A stretch of DNA of 64,000 nucleotides from an uncultured Endozoicomonas sp. (GCF_947495845.1 NZ_CANMAO010000010.1:60505-124504), one strand, 5' to 3'. Shown: positions 18,802-27,795, counted from the stretch's first letter. Notes: a model not told the origin generated them from the letters alone. Translations and numbers: made by a program.

Positions 18802-18820
18802 GAGGGTTTCACTAACCCTC
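18802..18820 (+). terminator. hairpin just after rlmF
   Basis: Perfect 7-bp stem GAGGGTT/AACCCTC with a 5-nt loop, starting 6 nt after the rlmF stop. It lacks a following T-run, so intrinsic termination is not certain. Confidence 0.4.
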
Positions 18821-18911
18821 ATGGACGCACTGAACAACCTGTGCCAGCTCCATTGTTTTACAACCATACAAGATCAAAGAGCTGACACTACCAGAGGCTA
18901 TTGTTTCAAAA

Positions 18912-19721
18912 TCACTTCAGTGTCTTCTGCCACTCAGAGCTTTCAAACCACTTGCCATAGATTTTGTCGTAGGTACCATCCCCCTGAATCTGAGTCAGGA
19001 AGTTGTTCAGCCAGTTAACAAAATCTGGATCACCTTTACGCACACCCCAAGCCAGAGGCTCATAGGTAAATGGTGTATCAAGATGGATCAACTGATCAGG
19101 GTGCTGGCTGGCATAGACGGCATTAAACGGCAGATCGTAGATAAATGCGTCGACCTTATTGTTCGCCACTTCAATGGCACCGTCCGCTTCCGTTTCATAC
19201 ATTCTCTGCTTGGCTTTGCTCAACATACGCTTAGTTGCAATATCTCCGGTGGTACCTAAACGAGAAACTACCGTGTATTTTGGATCGTTCAAATCCTTGT
19301 AAGACTTAACCTTGTCTTTTAGGCCTTTGCGCAAAAGCACACTCTGACCAACGACAATGTACGGATTGGCAAAGTTAATCTGCAGATTACGTTCAGACGT
19401 CAGCGTCATGCCTGACATAATGATATCGAACTTATCCGTTACCAACGCTGGAATAATGCCATCCCATGCTGTGTTGACAATCTCCAACTCAACACCCATG
19501 GCTTTCGCCATCTGACGGGCAATATCCACATCAAAGCCGACTATTTTCCCTTGTTTGTTGGTCATTTCAAAGGGCATGTAACCGGCATCCAACCCCACTC
19601 GAAGCACACCGCGATCAATAACTTGATTCAGCGTAGACTGCTCCCAAATATCGTTATACGACGCAAACAGTGAAGAACTGAAGGCAAGTAAAAATGCCAG
19701 CATGGCGGTTATTTTTTTCAT
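18912..19721 (-). CDS. periplasmic amino-acid-binding protein of an ABC transporter (SBP family 3)
   Basis: 269 residues from the Met at 19721 (MKKITAMLAFLLAFSSSLFA, a clean signal peptide), preceded by GGAGAGA at good spacing; a longer in-frame start gives an implausible N-terminus. The SBP_bac_3 fold shows VLRVGLDAGYMPFEMTNKQG, GFDVDIARQMAKAMGV, FDIIMSGMTLTSERN, RLGTTGDIATKR and LAWGVRKGDPDFVNWLN. These proteins capture polar or basic amino acids. It follows the dimethylarginine hydrolase by 130 nt on the same strand, so arginine-type ligands are a reasonable guess. No permease or ATPase gene is adjacent. Confidence 0.9.
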   Translation of the reverse strand: MKKITAMLAFLLAFSSSLFASYNDIWEQSTLNQVIDRGVLRVGLDAGYMPFEMTNKQGKIVGFDVDIARQMAKAMGVELEIVNTAWDGIIPALVTDKFDIIMSGMTLTSERNLQINFANPYIVVGQSVLLRKGLKDKVKSYKDLNDPKYTVVSRLGTTGDIATKRMLSKAKQRMYETEADGAIEVANNKVDAFIYDLPFNAVYASQHPDQLIHLDTPFTYEPLAWGVRKGDPDFVNWLNNFLTQIQGDGTYDKIYGKWFESSEWQKTLK

Positions 19722-19851
19722 CTTCTCTCCTTTTGGCGGCCAGTATTTAGAAGCTGTCGCCTGTTTTATTATTGTTATACCGATCCCCCTGCCCTTTTTG
19801 ATATATGTCATTCAGAGGGATGAGATTGTTACTACCTTGTCGCTTTGCCAG

Positions 19852-20613
19852 TTAGAATCGCAGCGACATACAACTAACGCCACCGTCCACTTTTTGAAAC
19901 TCAGACGTATTCACTTCAATGACTTCATAGCCAAGTGCAGCAATTTTCTCCCGGGTAACAGGGTACCCTGATGGCATAATCACTTTGCCGTTTACCCAAA
20001 TACAATTGGCAGCATAGGACTCTTCAGCAGGCACCACGATCAAGTTGTACTTTTGAAACTCTGGCTTCGTCACAAACTCGCCGGCGACCAATAGATTGTC
20101 ATTTTCAAGATAGGCCAGCCCTGTCTTCAAATGCAGAACCTCTTCGAGGGTCACAATCGTACCGGTCATGCCATGGGCTTCAAGAATATTTATTAGCTGC
20201 AGCGCACCGTCTTCATTGGTTCTGGCCGATTGCCCGATGTAATAATGGCTTCCTACCTGCATCACATCGCCAGCATCTAATGTACCCGGCGCCTTAATCC
20301 ATTCAACTTGTTGATAAAAACGTTGGATAGCAGGCGCGATCAGCTCTGCTTCATTTCGGCGACTCTCCGCACCAGGGCGGGTGATAATCGCGCAGTGGGG
20401 TGTACATAAAACAGCATCCTCGACAAACACAGAATCCGGGTAATCATTCTCGGGCGGTAACATGGTGATCTCAACACCACAAGACTGCAATGCCCGGATA
20501 TAGTGGTTATGCTGCTCCATGGCTTTTTGGTAATCAGGTTGTCCCAAGCCCGCTTCGCTGAGTCCATCCACTAAAGCAGGACAGGGAGTACGAGTGATAA
20601 CGTGCTTAAACAT
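19852..20613 (-). CDS. ddaH: dimethylarginine dimethylaminohydrolase (DDAH-type amidinotransferase-fold hydrolase)
   Basis: 253 residues from the Met at 20613 (MFKHVITRTP). This matches the usual DDAH length and beginning; the frame is open further upstream but the extra sequence looks unlike protein. Motifs: NDYPDSVFVEDAVL (substrate Asp/Glu), APGTLDAGDVM, the catalytic His in VLHLKTG, and the nucleophile Cys248 in the terminal GGVSCMSLRF. The family hydrolyses methylated arginines to citrulline and methylamines; plain arginine deiminases are longer. Divergent from a sigma-54 activator and co-oriented with an amino-acid-binding protein, which suggests an inducible catabolic unit. Confidence 0.88.
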   Translation of the reverse strand: MFKHVITRTPCPALVDGLSEAGLGQPDYQKAMEQHNHYIRALQSCGVEITMLPPENDYPDSVFVEDAVLCTPHCAIITRPGAESRRNEAELIAPAIQRFYQQVEWIKAPGTLDAGDVMQVGSHYYIGQSARTNEDGALQLINILEAHGMTGTIVTLEEVLHLKTGLAYLENDNLLVAGEFVTKPEFQKYNLIVVPAEESYAANCIWVNGKVIMPSGYPVTREKIAALGYEVIEVNTSEFQKVDGGVSCMSLRF

Positions 20614-20683
20614 GGTTTCTGCCTTATTGATATTATGATGCTGCACTTTTGATACTGCACTTTCATTTTCACATCGTCGTATA

Positions 20684-20699
20684 TTCAAGATACATGCCA
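20684..20699 (-). promoter_or_regulatory. candidate sigma-54 promoter upstream of ddaH
   Basis: The minus strand reads TGGCATGTATCTTGAA, resembling the -24/-12 consensus TGGCAC-N5-TTGCA, with GG intact but GA instead of the nearly invariant GC at -12. It sits about 70 nt before the ddaH start and opposite a sigma-54 activator gene. Position supports it; the -12 mismatch weakens it. Confidence 0.35.
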
Positions 20700-20912
20700 A
20701 AATACAGAGTGCTTTTTCCAGTTGATCGATGAACTCTTCCCCCACTTTTTTACCTATATAAAGCTTAACTCTAGATCTACCGAGCACTTTGAGTAATCAT
20801 CTACATAAAGAACCGACGATATTTCGACAGGCGACGATTTATCAACACCCTTAAACTGTATGTAGTGATCAAGTGTTCTAACAATAATGTCGAAGAGTGG
20901 TATAGGTGTTTT

Positions 20913-22250
20913 ATGGAAGAACTGAACTGGTTGGTATCCTGCGTCAAAAATGTCTTTGATACTCTCGAGCAACCAGTCACGATGGTCGATCGTGATGGAC
21001 ACTTCATCTACTACAACCAAGCCAGTGCCCGAATGGATGGCACAGACCCGGGAAGCATCCTGGGGAAACACGTGCTGGAAGTGTGCCCCTGGTTAAGCGC
21101 AGAAGAGAGTTCATTGCTTCGTTGCATTGCAGAAGCGGCACAATTCACGGATCAATATCAGGCATACATTGGCTCAGCAGGGCTACGAATGCACTATATG
21201 CACAGCTCTATGCCGTTGTTTGGAAAAAACAGCAATATCATCGGCGCCATTGAAATTGGCCGCTCGTTGAAAGAAAAACCTTTCAGTGATGTCGCCAACG
21301 AATTGCCAGACATAATCACTGAAGACCCAGAAATGCATCGGCAAATCCGGGCAGTTGACATTTATGGCGCCAGCGAATTGCCGCTGTTGATTTACGGTGA
21401 AACCGGCACTGGAAAAGAGTTATTTGCCAGAAGAGCTCATGCCATCAGCTCCCGCAATCGACACCCTATGATTTGCCTTAATTGCGCAGCTATTCCAGAG
21501 ACATTACTGGAAAGTACGCTATTTGGTACTAAACGCGGTGCTTATACCGGAGCAGAAAACCACAAGGGATTATTGGCATTAGCCGACAATGGAACACTGT
21601 TTCTTGATGAACTGAACTCCATGTCTGTCGAGCTACAAAGTAAGCTGCTACGAGTGCTTCAGGATGGCAGCTATCGCCCACTGGGTAGCCATCGTGATCA
21701 GAACACAAATTTTCGATTAATTGCAGCTATCAATGAAGTGCCTTCTGATGCCATTGAAAAAGGCAAGCTACGGGAAGACCTTTATTACCGAATTGCTGTC
21801 GGCCTTATTGCAATACCGCCTTTACGACAGCGTGCCTGCGATATAGCCGCCATTGCCAGACGATTCACCGTAAAGTATGGCCCTGAACTGAACCCTTCAA
21901 TTACCTGCCTTGGCGATTCTGCAGTACAGCAATTAGAGGCGCATGACTGGCCGGGTAATGTACGTGAGCTGGAAAATGTTATACGACGAAGCCTGTTACT
22001 TTCCGAAGGCAATACGAGCCTAATTAATATAGAAATGATAACGAACTCCCCGACCAAACAAACCGCCACTAAAGAAATGACACGTTTGAATAAACAAAGC
22101 TCCTTAAAAGAGCATCTGTCTGAATACGAAACAAGTTTGATACAAAACACGCTTCAGCAACAGGAATTCAATCTTTCCGCCGTAGCTCGTGTTCTTGACA
22201 TACCACGAACCACATTAATATCGCGCATGAAAAAACTGGGAATCCGATGA
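20913..22250 (+). CDS. PAS-domain sigma-54-dependent transcriptional activator (RocR-like)
   Basis: 445 residues from the Met at 20913 (MEELNWLVSCVKNVFD); a Met 16 codons earlier is possible. A PAS sensor (~1-130; QPVTMVDRDGHFIYYNQASARM) is followed by an AAA+ domain with Walker A GETGTGKELF, the sigma-54 contact loop GAYTGA, Walker B-like LFLDELN and the R-finger region LREDLYYRIAV. The C-terminus is a Fis-type HTH (LSAVARVLDIPRTTLISRMKKLG). The layout matches RocR-type activators of arginine catabolism. It is divergent from ddaH, so control of ddaH and the binding-protein gene in response to an arginine-type ligand is the likely role (inference). Confidence 0.9.
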   Translation: MEELNWLVSCVKNVFDTLEQPVTMVDRDGHFIYYNQASARMDGTDPGSILGKHVLEVCPWLSAEESSLLRCIAEAAQFTDQYQAYIGSAGLRMHYMHSSMPLFGKNSNIIGAIEIGRSLKEKPFSDVANELPDIITEDPEMHRQIRAVDIYGASELPLLIYGETGTGKELFARRAHAISSRNRHPMICLNCAAIPETLLESTLFGTKRGAYTGAENHKGLLALADNGTLFLDELNSMSVELQSKLLRVLQDGSYRPLGSHRDQNTNFRLIAAINEVPSDAIEKGKLREDLYYRIAVGLIAIPPLRQRACDIAAIARRFTVKYGPELNPSITCLGDSAVQQLEAHDWPGNVRELENVIRRSLLLSEGNTSLINIEMITNSPTKQTATKEMTRLNKQSSLKEHLSEYETSLIQNTLQQQEFNLSAVARVLDIPRTTLISRMKKLGIR

Positions 22251-22333
22251 GTTTGGCATCATTTCTAATAGTCATTCAGCTTTGATAATTCGACATTGAT
22301 CTTCAGCCATCGCCCTTACCGCTGCAATAGCGA

Positions 22334-22494
22334 AGTAGTTGTGCAAATGGAATCGAATATTTCTGGCCGAGTGGTTATCTACTATGCAAGGCGCAGCATA
22401 GGGAGCATAGCCTTAGCTATGTGACCGGCACTGCAACGCGGCAGAGTGGATGTCCACTTGGTCAGAAAATACGATTTCATTTGGTCAACTGCTT
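22334..22494. repeat. MITE-like repeat, short copy (161 bp)
   Basis: The ends form a ~36-nt imperfect terminal inverted repeat: AGTAGTTGTGCAAATGGAAT on the left pairs with the reverse complement of the right end (AGCAGTTGACCAAATGAAAT). No ORF. It is the same element, in opposite orientation, as 59507-59732, but lacks the 17- and 48-nt internal modules found there. It ends 65 nt before the soxCD-like operon, so it may affect that promoter. Confidence 0.8.
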
Positions 22495-22558
22495 ACACAT
22501 TGACACTCGAAATAATCGACTATAATCGATCGACTATTTTTCAGTTCCCCGAGACACT

Positions 22559-23122
22559 GTGATCATTAATCAATTTCATCAACCGCTCTTTTCGGCTCTA
22601 TTAATGTTGTCATTTTCGGCAGATGCAGACATGCACTTTGGACTGGGCAAAGAAGCATCTGAAAAAGAGATCTCAGCATGGAATATTGATGTCCGTCCTG
22701 ATGGCTCTGGATTACCATCAACAGAAGGTGGTAATGCTATTCAAGGAAAAAACCTTTATCAACAACATTGCCAGTTCTGTCATGGACTGGCAGGCCAGGG
22801 GGGAGCCTATGATCAATTGGTTGGCAGACTGGAAAACGATAGCTTTCCGTTTGCTGAACACCATCCACCGGTGAACACCATTGGTAACTACTGGCCTTGG
22901 GCAACAACCTTGTTTGACTATATCCGTCGTGCAATGCCTTACACTCGGCCTGGCAGCTTGTCCGATGATGAAGTCTATTCTCTGACTGCATACATCCTTT
23001 ATGAAAACAAGATAATCCCTGAAGACATGATGCTCACTGCCCATAACCTTCCAACCATCGAAATGCCTTCACAGCGTCGTTTCGTTCCTGATAACCGCAC
23101 TGAAACCCAAGCTCTTAGATAA
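22559..23122 (+). CDS. single-haem c-type cytochrome, SoxD/SorB-like subunit of sulfite dehydrogenase
   Basis: 187 residues with a GTG start at 22559 and a signal peptide-like N-terminus (PLFSALLMLSFSADA). The haem site is Cys71-Gln-Phe-Cys74-His75 and the likely distal ligand is Met in RRAMPYTRPGSLSDDE. LTAYILYENKIIP is the typical last helix of this cytochrome group. It lies 1 nt before the molybdoenzyme gene, so the two make an electron-transfer pair: sulfite or a thiol-bound sulfur is oxidised and electrons pass through this haem. It is much shorter than diheme SoxD proteins. No soxXYZAB neighbours are present. Confidence 0.85.
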   Translation: MIINQFHQPLFSALLMLSFSADADMHFGLGKEASEKEISAWNIDVRPDGSGLPSTEGGNAIQGKNLYQQHCQFCHGLAGQGGAYDQLVGRLENDSFPFAEHHPPVNTIGNYWPWATTLFDYIRRAMPYTRPGSLSDDEVYSLTAYILYENKIIPEDMMLTAHNLPTIEMPSQRRFVPDNRTETQALR

Positions 23123-23123
23123 T

Positions 23124-24329
23124 ATGAATGGCAATAAAAAAGCATTTTCCCTTATTCGTCGCAAACTTCTAAAAACAGCAGCGCTTTCACCCTTTATGTA
23201 TGCAGGCAGTACCGTTGCGGATGATTCTCGTCATCCAGGAGCCACTGCGACAGCAAAAAGTGTTCACTCTCCATTTGAGAACCTTGAGAAGAAAATTCGC
23301 ACACCTCTACAGACTGAAGCGTTAACACCACTTCACCAACTTCATGGCACCATCACGCCTGCAGATCTTCACTACCAACGGCACCATTCCGGAGTGCCCG
23401 ATATAAACCCGGACCAATACCGTTTACTCATTCACGGGCTGGTGGATAAAAGTCTGCAATTCACCTTGCAAGAATTGAAACGATTTCCTACTGTCTCCCG
23501 TATCGCCTTTCTTGAATGTTCGGGCAACTGTGATGACTATTTTACCAATAGCCCTCAGTCATCCCCCCAGGATATCGCGGGACTGACCAGCCAAAGTGAA
23601 TGGGTAGGTGTCAGCCTTGCCACTTTACTCAGAGAGACGGGATTAAAACCCAAAGCTCGCTGGTTGCTGGCAGAAGGTGGCGACGCCTGTCTTATGACTC
23701 GAAGTATCCCCATTGAAAAGGCCATGGATGATGCCATGATCTGCTACGCCCAAAACGGAGAAGCGATACGCCCAGAGCAAGGCTATCCAATACGATTATT
23801 TTTACCCGGCTGGGAAGGATCCACTTCGGTAAAATGGCTTAGGCGATTGAAAGTAGGAGACCAACCATGGATGAGCCGAGAAGAAACTTCTCGATATACA
23901 GACCCATTGCCAGATAATACCGCTCGACAATTCAGCTTTGTTATGGATGCCCGTTCAATCATCACTTCGCCAACCTACCCTTCATTGATTGAAAAAGGCT
24001 GGCATGATATTCGTGGCCTGGCATGGAGTGGGCGTGGCGCAATTAAAGCGGTCGAAGTCAGTGTGGATGGCGGCGGTCACTGGCAGCCCGCCAAGCTTCA
24101 TCCTCCCGTTTTAGCGAAAACTCATACCCGTTTTTCATTACCCTGGCTATGGAATGGCAAGGAAACGTTGCTATTAAGCCGAGCAGTAGACGAAACCGGA
24201 TATATTCAACCCAGTGCGACGATGCTGATAAAAGCTAGAGGAATCGGATCTTTGCGATATCACAACAATGCTATCATTGGCTGGCGTGTCCATCAGGATG
24301 GCCGTGTGACTTATGATGTTGTCGCCTGA
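23124..24329 (+). CDS. soxC: SoxC-like sulfite dehydrogenase, molybdopterin subunit (Tat-exported)
   Basis: 401 residues. The N-terminus has a twin-arginine signal (RRKLLKTAALSPFMYAGS). The sulfite-oxidase fold follows: FYTRHHSG-like LHYQRHHSGVPDI, FLECSGNC with the Mo-ligating Cys132, LLAEGGDACLMTRSIP, PIRLFLPGWEGSTSVKWLRR and a C-terminal dimerisation domain (GLAWSGRGAIKAVEVSVDGG). It oxidises sulfite, or in the Sox cycle the sulfane group on SoxY, in the periplasm and passes electrons to the cytochrome encoded 1 nt upstream. With no other sox genes here, a stand-alone sulfite dehydrogenase is more likely than full thiosulfate oxidation. Confidence 0.88.
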   Translation: MNGNKKAFSLIRRKLLKTAALSPFMYAGSTVADDSRHPGATATAKSVHSPFENLEKKIRTPLQTEALTPLHQLHGTITPADLHYQRHHSGVPDINPDQYRLLIHGLVDKSLQFTLQELKRFPTVSRIAFLECSGNCDDYFTNSPQSSPQDIAGLTSQSEWVGVSLATLLRETGLKPKARWLLAEGGDACLMTRSIPIEKAMDDAMICYAQNGEAIRPEQGYPIRLFLPGWEGSTSVKWLRRLKVGDQPWMSREETSRYTDPLPDNTARQFSFVMDARSIITSPTYPSLIEKGWHDIRGLAWSGRGAIKAVEVSVDGGGHWQPAKLHPPVLAKTHTRFSLPWLWNGKETLLLSRAVDETGYIQPSATMLIKARGIGSLRYHNNAIIGWRVHQDGRVTYDVVA

Positions 24330-24362
24330 ATTATCACACGACGCATTATGCGAGCTTGTTAG

Positions 24363-24380
24363 ATATCGCGCTTGCGATAT
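24363..24380. terminator. small hairpin between convergent soxC and DUF2860 genes
   Basis: Perfect 7-bp stem ATATCGC/GCGATAT with a GCTT loop in the 78-nt gap between two convergent genes. No T-run. Confidence 0.35.
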
Positions 24381-24407
24381 ACCGCTTTATCTGAGCAGTA
24401 ATGCAGA

Positions 24408-25439
24408 TCAAAACCGATACAACATACCCAGTGATAATGCTGAGATGTCGGCTTCATAGAAATCAATATTTGAGCTTGATTTCATGACTGCAACACTGCC
24501 CATAGCGTTCCAGTTTTTCCAGCCAAAAGGCTCGCTATAAAAAAGCGTAAACGAAGCGCCATAAATATCATCTTTTTGCGTCTTTCCTTTGAAATCCTCA
24601 ATCGGGTTTGCTTTGTCGTGTTTGTTTCTTCCAAGGACGAGATTACTCACTGTCCTCCAACGCTCCACTCCCCAAAGATGGCTTAACTGCAGCAAATACT
24701 CATCAGACGCCATCGCTTTACCATCCAGATCGTAGTGGGTCGCTTTGAGAGAGGGGATTAATGTCTGGCTGTCGTTTAATTGATAGTGATAAAGAAACTC
24801 AATGGCTTTTGAGTCTCCCTTTCTAGAAAGCAAATGCCTTTTTTCAGGGGATAAGTTGCTGTTCTGGCCATGCTCACCGCTGTGCTCTTTATCAATCTCG
24901 ATTTTGCGTGCGGAGAGTGTAATCTGTGCATCGCTGCCCATGATATTATTCCACCCGAAACTTGCCCCGGTGGACTTTCGATCGGTATCACGTCGATTAC
25001 TGTTCAACTGGTAGGGGTCTTCCCAAACACGGGTGGGAAATGCAGAAAACAACAGGGATGCAGAAAACTCACCCAACGCTCGGTATTGATGTCGTATCCC
25101 AAGGTCTGAGGTAAAATCGTATCGTATCCAATCCTCCAACCGGTTTCCGAGAAACACCTGCGTCTTACTATCAGCCCACGTGTATTTTAGTTCTCCTGTG
25201 ATGTAGCCGGCTCCTTTAGATTCTGATTTTGGGGAAGTCGTAAGGCTTGAAATTCTTTTTTTAGAAAACGTTTCCGCCGAGTCGCCCGCTACGGTATTGC
25301 TTTTCAGGTCAATTCCATTAACACCAAGGGTTACAAACCCTGAGAACCCATCTTCATCAGGTATTCCTCCGTGCGCAGAATTCGCAGGATTCATGCTCAA
25401 AGCAAAAGTGCTGATCATACAAAACAGGCTTTTTTTCAT
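24408..25439 (-). CDS. DUF2860 family outer-membrane beta-barrel protein
   Basis: 343 residues with a signal peptide (MKKSLFCMISTFALSMNPANSA) and a good Shine-Dalgarno (AAGGGG, 8-9 nt upstream). The mature part is rich in alternating polar/hydrophobic strands (GFSGFVTLGVNGIDLKSNT, GAGYITGELKYTWADSKTQV, WNAMGSVAVMKSSSNIDFYE) and ends LGMLYRF; a final Phe is the classic outer-membrane barrel signature. This matches DUF2860 proteins, whose substrate is not known. Monocistronic, convergent with soxC. Confidence 0.75.
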   Translation of the reverse strand: MKKSLFCMISTFALSMNPANSAHGGIPDEDGFSGFVTLGVNGIDLKSNTVAGDSAETFSKKRISSLTTSPKSESKGAGYITGELKYTWADSKTQVFLGNRLEDWIRYDFTSDLGIRHQYRALGEFSASLLFSAFPTRVWEDPYQLNSNRRDTDRKSTGASFGWNNIMGSDAQITLSARKIEIDKEHSGEHGQNSNLSPEKRHLLSRKGDSKAIEFLYHYQLNDSQTLIPSLKATHYDLDGKAMASDEYLLQLSHLWGVERWRTVSNLVLGRNKHDKANPIEDFKGKTQKDDIYGASFTLFYSEPFGWKNWNAMGSVAVMKSSSNIDFYEADISALSLGMLYRF

Positions 25440-25599
25440 TGATTCGACCCCTTAAACAAATAACCTAAACCAGTCGTTTAAGGTTAGATGACATACGAAT
25501 CAAGTGTAGAAATTTGATTAGATTTATAGACTGTAAAACACAGCGATAAGCTCTGAGTCCTTGGGATTCTTGCATCTCATATGCTTCGAGCACTAAACA

Positions 25600-25624
25600 A
25601 CCCCCATCGAAAAACGTTGGGGGT
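25600..25624 (-). terminator. putative terminator of the MATE gene
   Basis: On the minus strand ACCCCCA pairs with TGGGGGT around an 11-nt loop, followed by TGTTTAG. It lies 16-40 nt after the MATE stop codon. The stem is strong; the T-tract is weak. Confidence 0.5.
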
Positions 25625-25639
25625 GCAACTCACAAGCGA

Positions 25640-27034
25640 TTAACACATATTCAACTTACCCATTGCAGGGCTATCCATTGCTACGTCTCTATTCACCATT
25701 ACCTGAGGAGTTGCTCGATTAAACAATACGACACTCAAGGCAAAGGTCAGCATTTCTGCAACAGGAATAGCGAAAAACGCCCCCTGAAGTCCAAAGACTT
25801 TCCAGAAAACAACGATTAACACCAATGGCAGTACCAAAGACCTGCTAATGGCTATCATGGCTGACTGGGTTGCCGCATGCATGCCGGTAAAATAACCCGA
25901 CAAAGTGATATTCATTCCGTTAAACAAAAACGCAGGCCAGATCACCGCAATAATTGACAAAGTCAAACCCAATGTTGCGGTTTCGTCACTGCTGATAAAC
26001 ACACTGGCCAGTGCTTCTGGATACACTTGCAGAATCCCGGCAAAAAATAGACCAACCACAATGGCGAGACCAATGCCAAGTTTCATAAATTGTGCGATGC
26101 GTTCTGGCTTTCTGGCACCAAAATTGACACTGACCAAAGGACCCAGCGCTTCAGCAGTTCCATAGCCCACCATAATACTGAGCCACAAGATATAGTTGAC
26201 GATGGTAAACGCTGCTACACCCGCGTTACCGATTTCAGTAATTAATATCCAGTTAATAACGAATATGATCAGACCACCGGACATTTCATTTATAAACTCA
26301 GAAAAGCCATTGTAGGCCGCTCGGAATAATTCAAACCAGGAACCATAGGGTTTAATCAGTCTTATGCGTGCTCCGCTGCCAATATAACGAAGCATCAGAA
26401 ACACGGTGCCCACTGTATAGGCAATGCCACTGGCAAACGCCGCGCCATTGACGCCCAATCCCCACCACTTAATAAACAACGCATCCAGTACAATATTCGT
26501 CAGCGCCGTAATCACCAACCCCACTAAAGCAAAGTTTGGCGCATCATCAATCCGTGCAAAGTATGACAATACATAAGCCAGCCCCATAAAGAGCATAAAC
26601 GGAGAAATAACTCGAATATACCCTGTCGTAAGAGGTAGGGTCTCTCCTCTGGCGCCAAGGAATTCGGCAATATCGCCGGCAAAAATGAATGCAAGACTGG
26701 CGACGATGACAGCAAAAATCACAATCACCGTTAATGACTTGGTGAAGATATTAGACGCTGTTCGGATATCGCCAGCACCCAGCGCTTTACCGGCTATGAC
26801 AGCGCCACCCACCAGCATCATGACACAGATGCCAAAAAAGACAGAATAGAGTGGCACAATCAGGTTCACCGCTGCCAGAGCGGTTGCACCCACATAGTTC
26901 CCCACAAAGATGCCATCCACAATGCCTGCTGATGATATGGCCAACAGACCAAGAATGGAGGGGATAACAAAACGGAAAAAGTCGACAGTCGTATTACCGG
27001 TCGTCATCTTTTCATCAGTAGTATGGCCTGACAT
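25640..27034 (-). CDS. MATE family efflux transporter
   Basis: 464 residues from the Met at 27034 (MSGHTTDEKMTTGNTTVDFF), preceded by AGGA; an upstream start at 27115 would run into the operator region. About 12 TM helices form two MatE halves (first: FVIPSILGLLAISSAGIVDG and NYVGATALAAVNLIVPLYSV; second: ALGPLVSVNFGARKPERIAQ). These pumps export drugs or metabolites in exchange for Na+ or H+. Divergent from a tetR gene, with palindromes between them, so repression by that regulator is likely. Substrate unknown. Confidence 0.92.
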   Translation of the reverse strand: MSGHTTDEKMTTGNTTVDFFRFVIPSILGLLAISSAGIVDGIFVGNYVGATALAAVNLIVPLYSVFFGICVMMLVGGAVIAGKALGAGDIRTASNIFTKSLTVIVIFAVIVASLAFIFAGDIAEFLGARGETLPLTTGYIRVISPFMLFMGLAYVLSYFARIDDAPNFALVGLVITALTNIVLDALFIKWWGLGVNGAAFASGIAYTVGTVFLMLRYIGSGARIRLIKPYGSWFELFRAAYNGFSEFINEMSGGLIIFVINWILITEIGNAGVAAFTIVNYILWLSIMVGYGTAEALGPLVSVNFGARKPERIAQFMKLGIGLAIVVGLFFAGILQVYPEALASVFISSDETATLGLTLSIIAVIWPAFLFNGMNITLSGYFTGMHAATQSAMIAISRSLVLPLVLIVVFWKVFGLQGAFFAIPVAEMLTFALSVVLFNRATPQVMVNRDVAMDSPAMGKLNMC

Positions 27035-27108
27035 AGGGTTTCCTGATTGCCTACAGAGATAATCCGTAGAAGCAATGCTTCTCTTCCTTTGTGTATTGAT
27101 TGATAAAA

Positions 27109-27140
27109 TGAACACACGTTCAAATTGGACATATGTTCAA
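27109..27140. promoter_or_regulatory. two palindromic operator-like sites between MATE and tetR genes
   Basis: Site 1 (27109-27122) is TGAAC-N4-GTTCA. Site 2 (27125-27140) is TTGGACATATGTTCAA, a 16-mer palindrome with a single mismatched pair. Both share GTTCA half-sites and lie in the divergent promoter region, as expected for autoregulating TetR repressors. The sites are seen; binding is inferred. Confidence 0.6.
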
Positions 27141-27190
27141 ATTATTCTTATGATAAGTCAACTCGTATTTGTATCGGACAAACAAGGCCA

Positions 27191-27775
27191 ATGAGTTACC
27201 TGTCAAAAGATGAAAAGCGTAAGGCGATTCTGGATGCCACACTATCCCTTGTTGCATCCTCTGGTTTTGCAGGCATTACGGCACGTAAGGTAGCTGCGAG
27301 AATGGGTGCTGCAACGGGTACAATACATCACCATTTTTCTTCATTAGATGAGTTGAAAAGTGAAGTTATTCGTCACGCCGTCTCGACCACCATGGAATCG
27401 GATGTAGCAGCGGTAAAAACATTGCCACCCTATGAGGCGTTGTTAAAGATTTTGCGCCCTTCTCAATCAGCGAACCGCGAGTTCGAAACCCGGATATGGC
27501 ACAGTGCTGCAGATGAAATGTGGCGAAGCGAGGCGTTGAAAGCGGTCTATTGTGAAGCGATGCACAGCCTGACGGATCTTATCGAAGAGGTTATTACCAA
27601 AGGAAAAGAACAGGGCATTTTCAAACCCACTCTGGCGACCAGACTCTGTGCCTGGAAGTTGATAGCCATCGCATTTACACTTTCCGACTACACCTATCTG
27701 GGTGACCCTCTCCTCAATCTGCAAACCATCGATGAGCTCGTGGTTCATGATATTCAGCTAACGCTGGGCATGTAA
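27191..27775 (+). CDS. TetR/AcrR family transcriptional repressor
   Basis: 194 residues from the Met at 27191 (MSYLSKDEKRKAIL), with AAGG just upstream; the longer frame to 27125 would place the start inside the operator. The N-terminal HTH is typical (ITARKVAARMGAATGTIHHH). The C-terminal ligand domain (FETRIWHSAADEMWRSEALK) resembles BetI/TetR_C-type dimers. It is divergent from the MATE pump and 20 nt before an SGNH esterase, so it probably represses itself, the pump and the esterase until an effector binds. Confidence 0.9.
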   Translation: MSYLSKDEKRKAILDATLSLVASSGFAGITARKVAARMGAATGTIHHHFSSLDELKSEVIRHAVSTTMESDVAAVKTLPPYEALLKILRPSQSANREFETRIWHSAADEMWRSEALKAVYCEAMHSLTDLIEEVITKGKEQGIFKPTLATRLCAWKLIAIAFTLSDYTYLGDPLLNLQTIDELVVHDIQLTLGM

Positions 27776-27795
27776 TCAAACGACAAAGGATCGGA

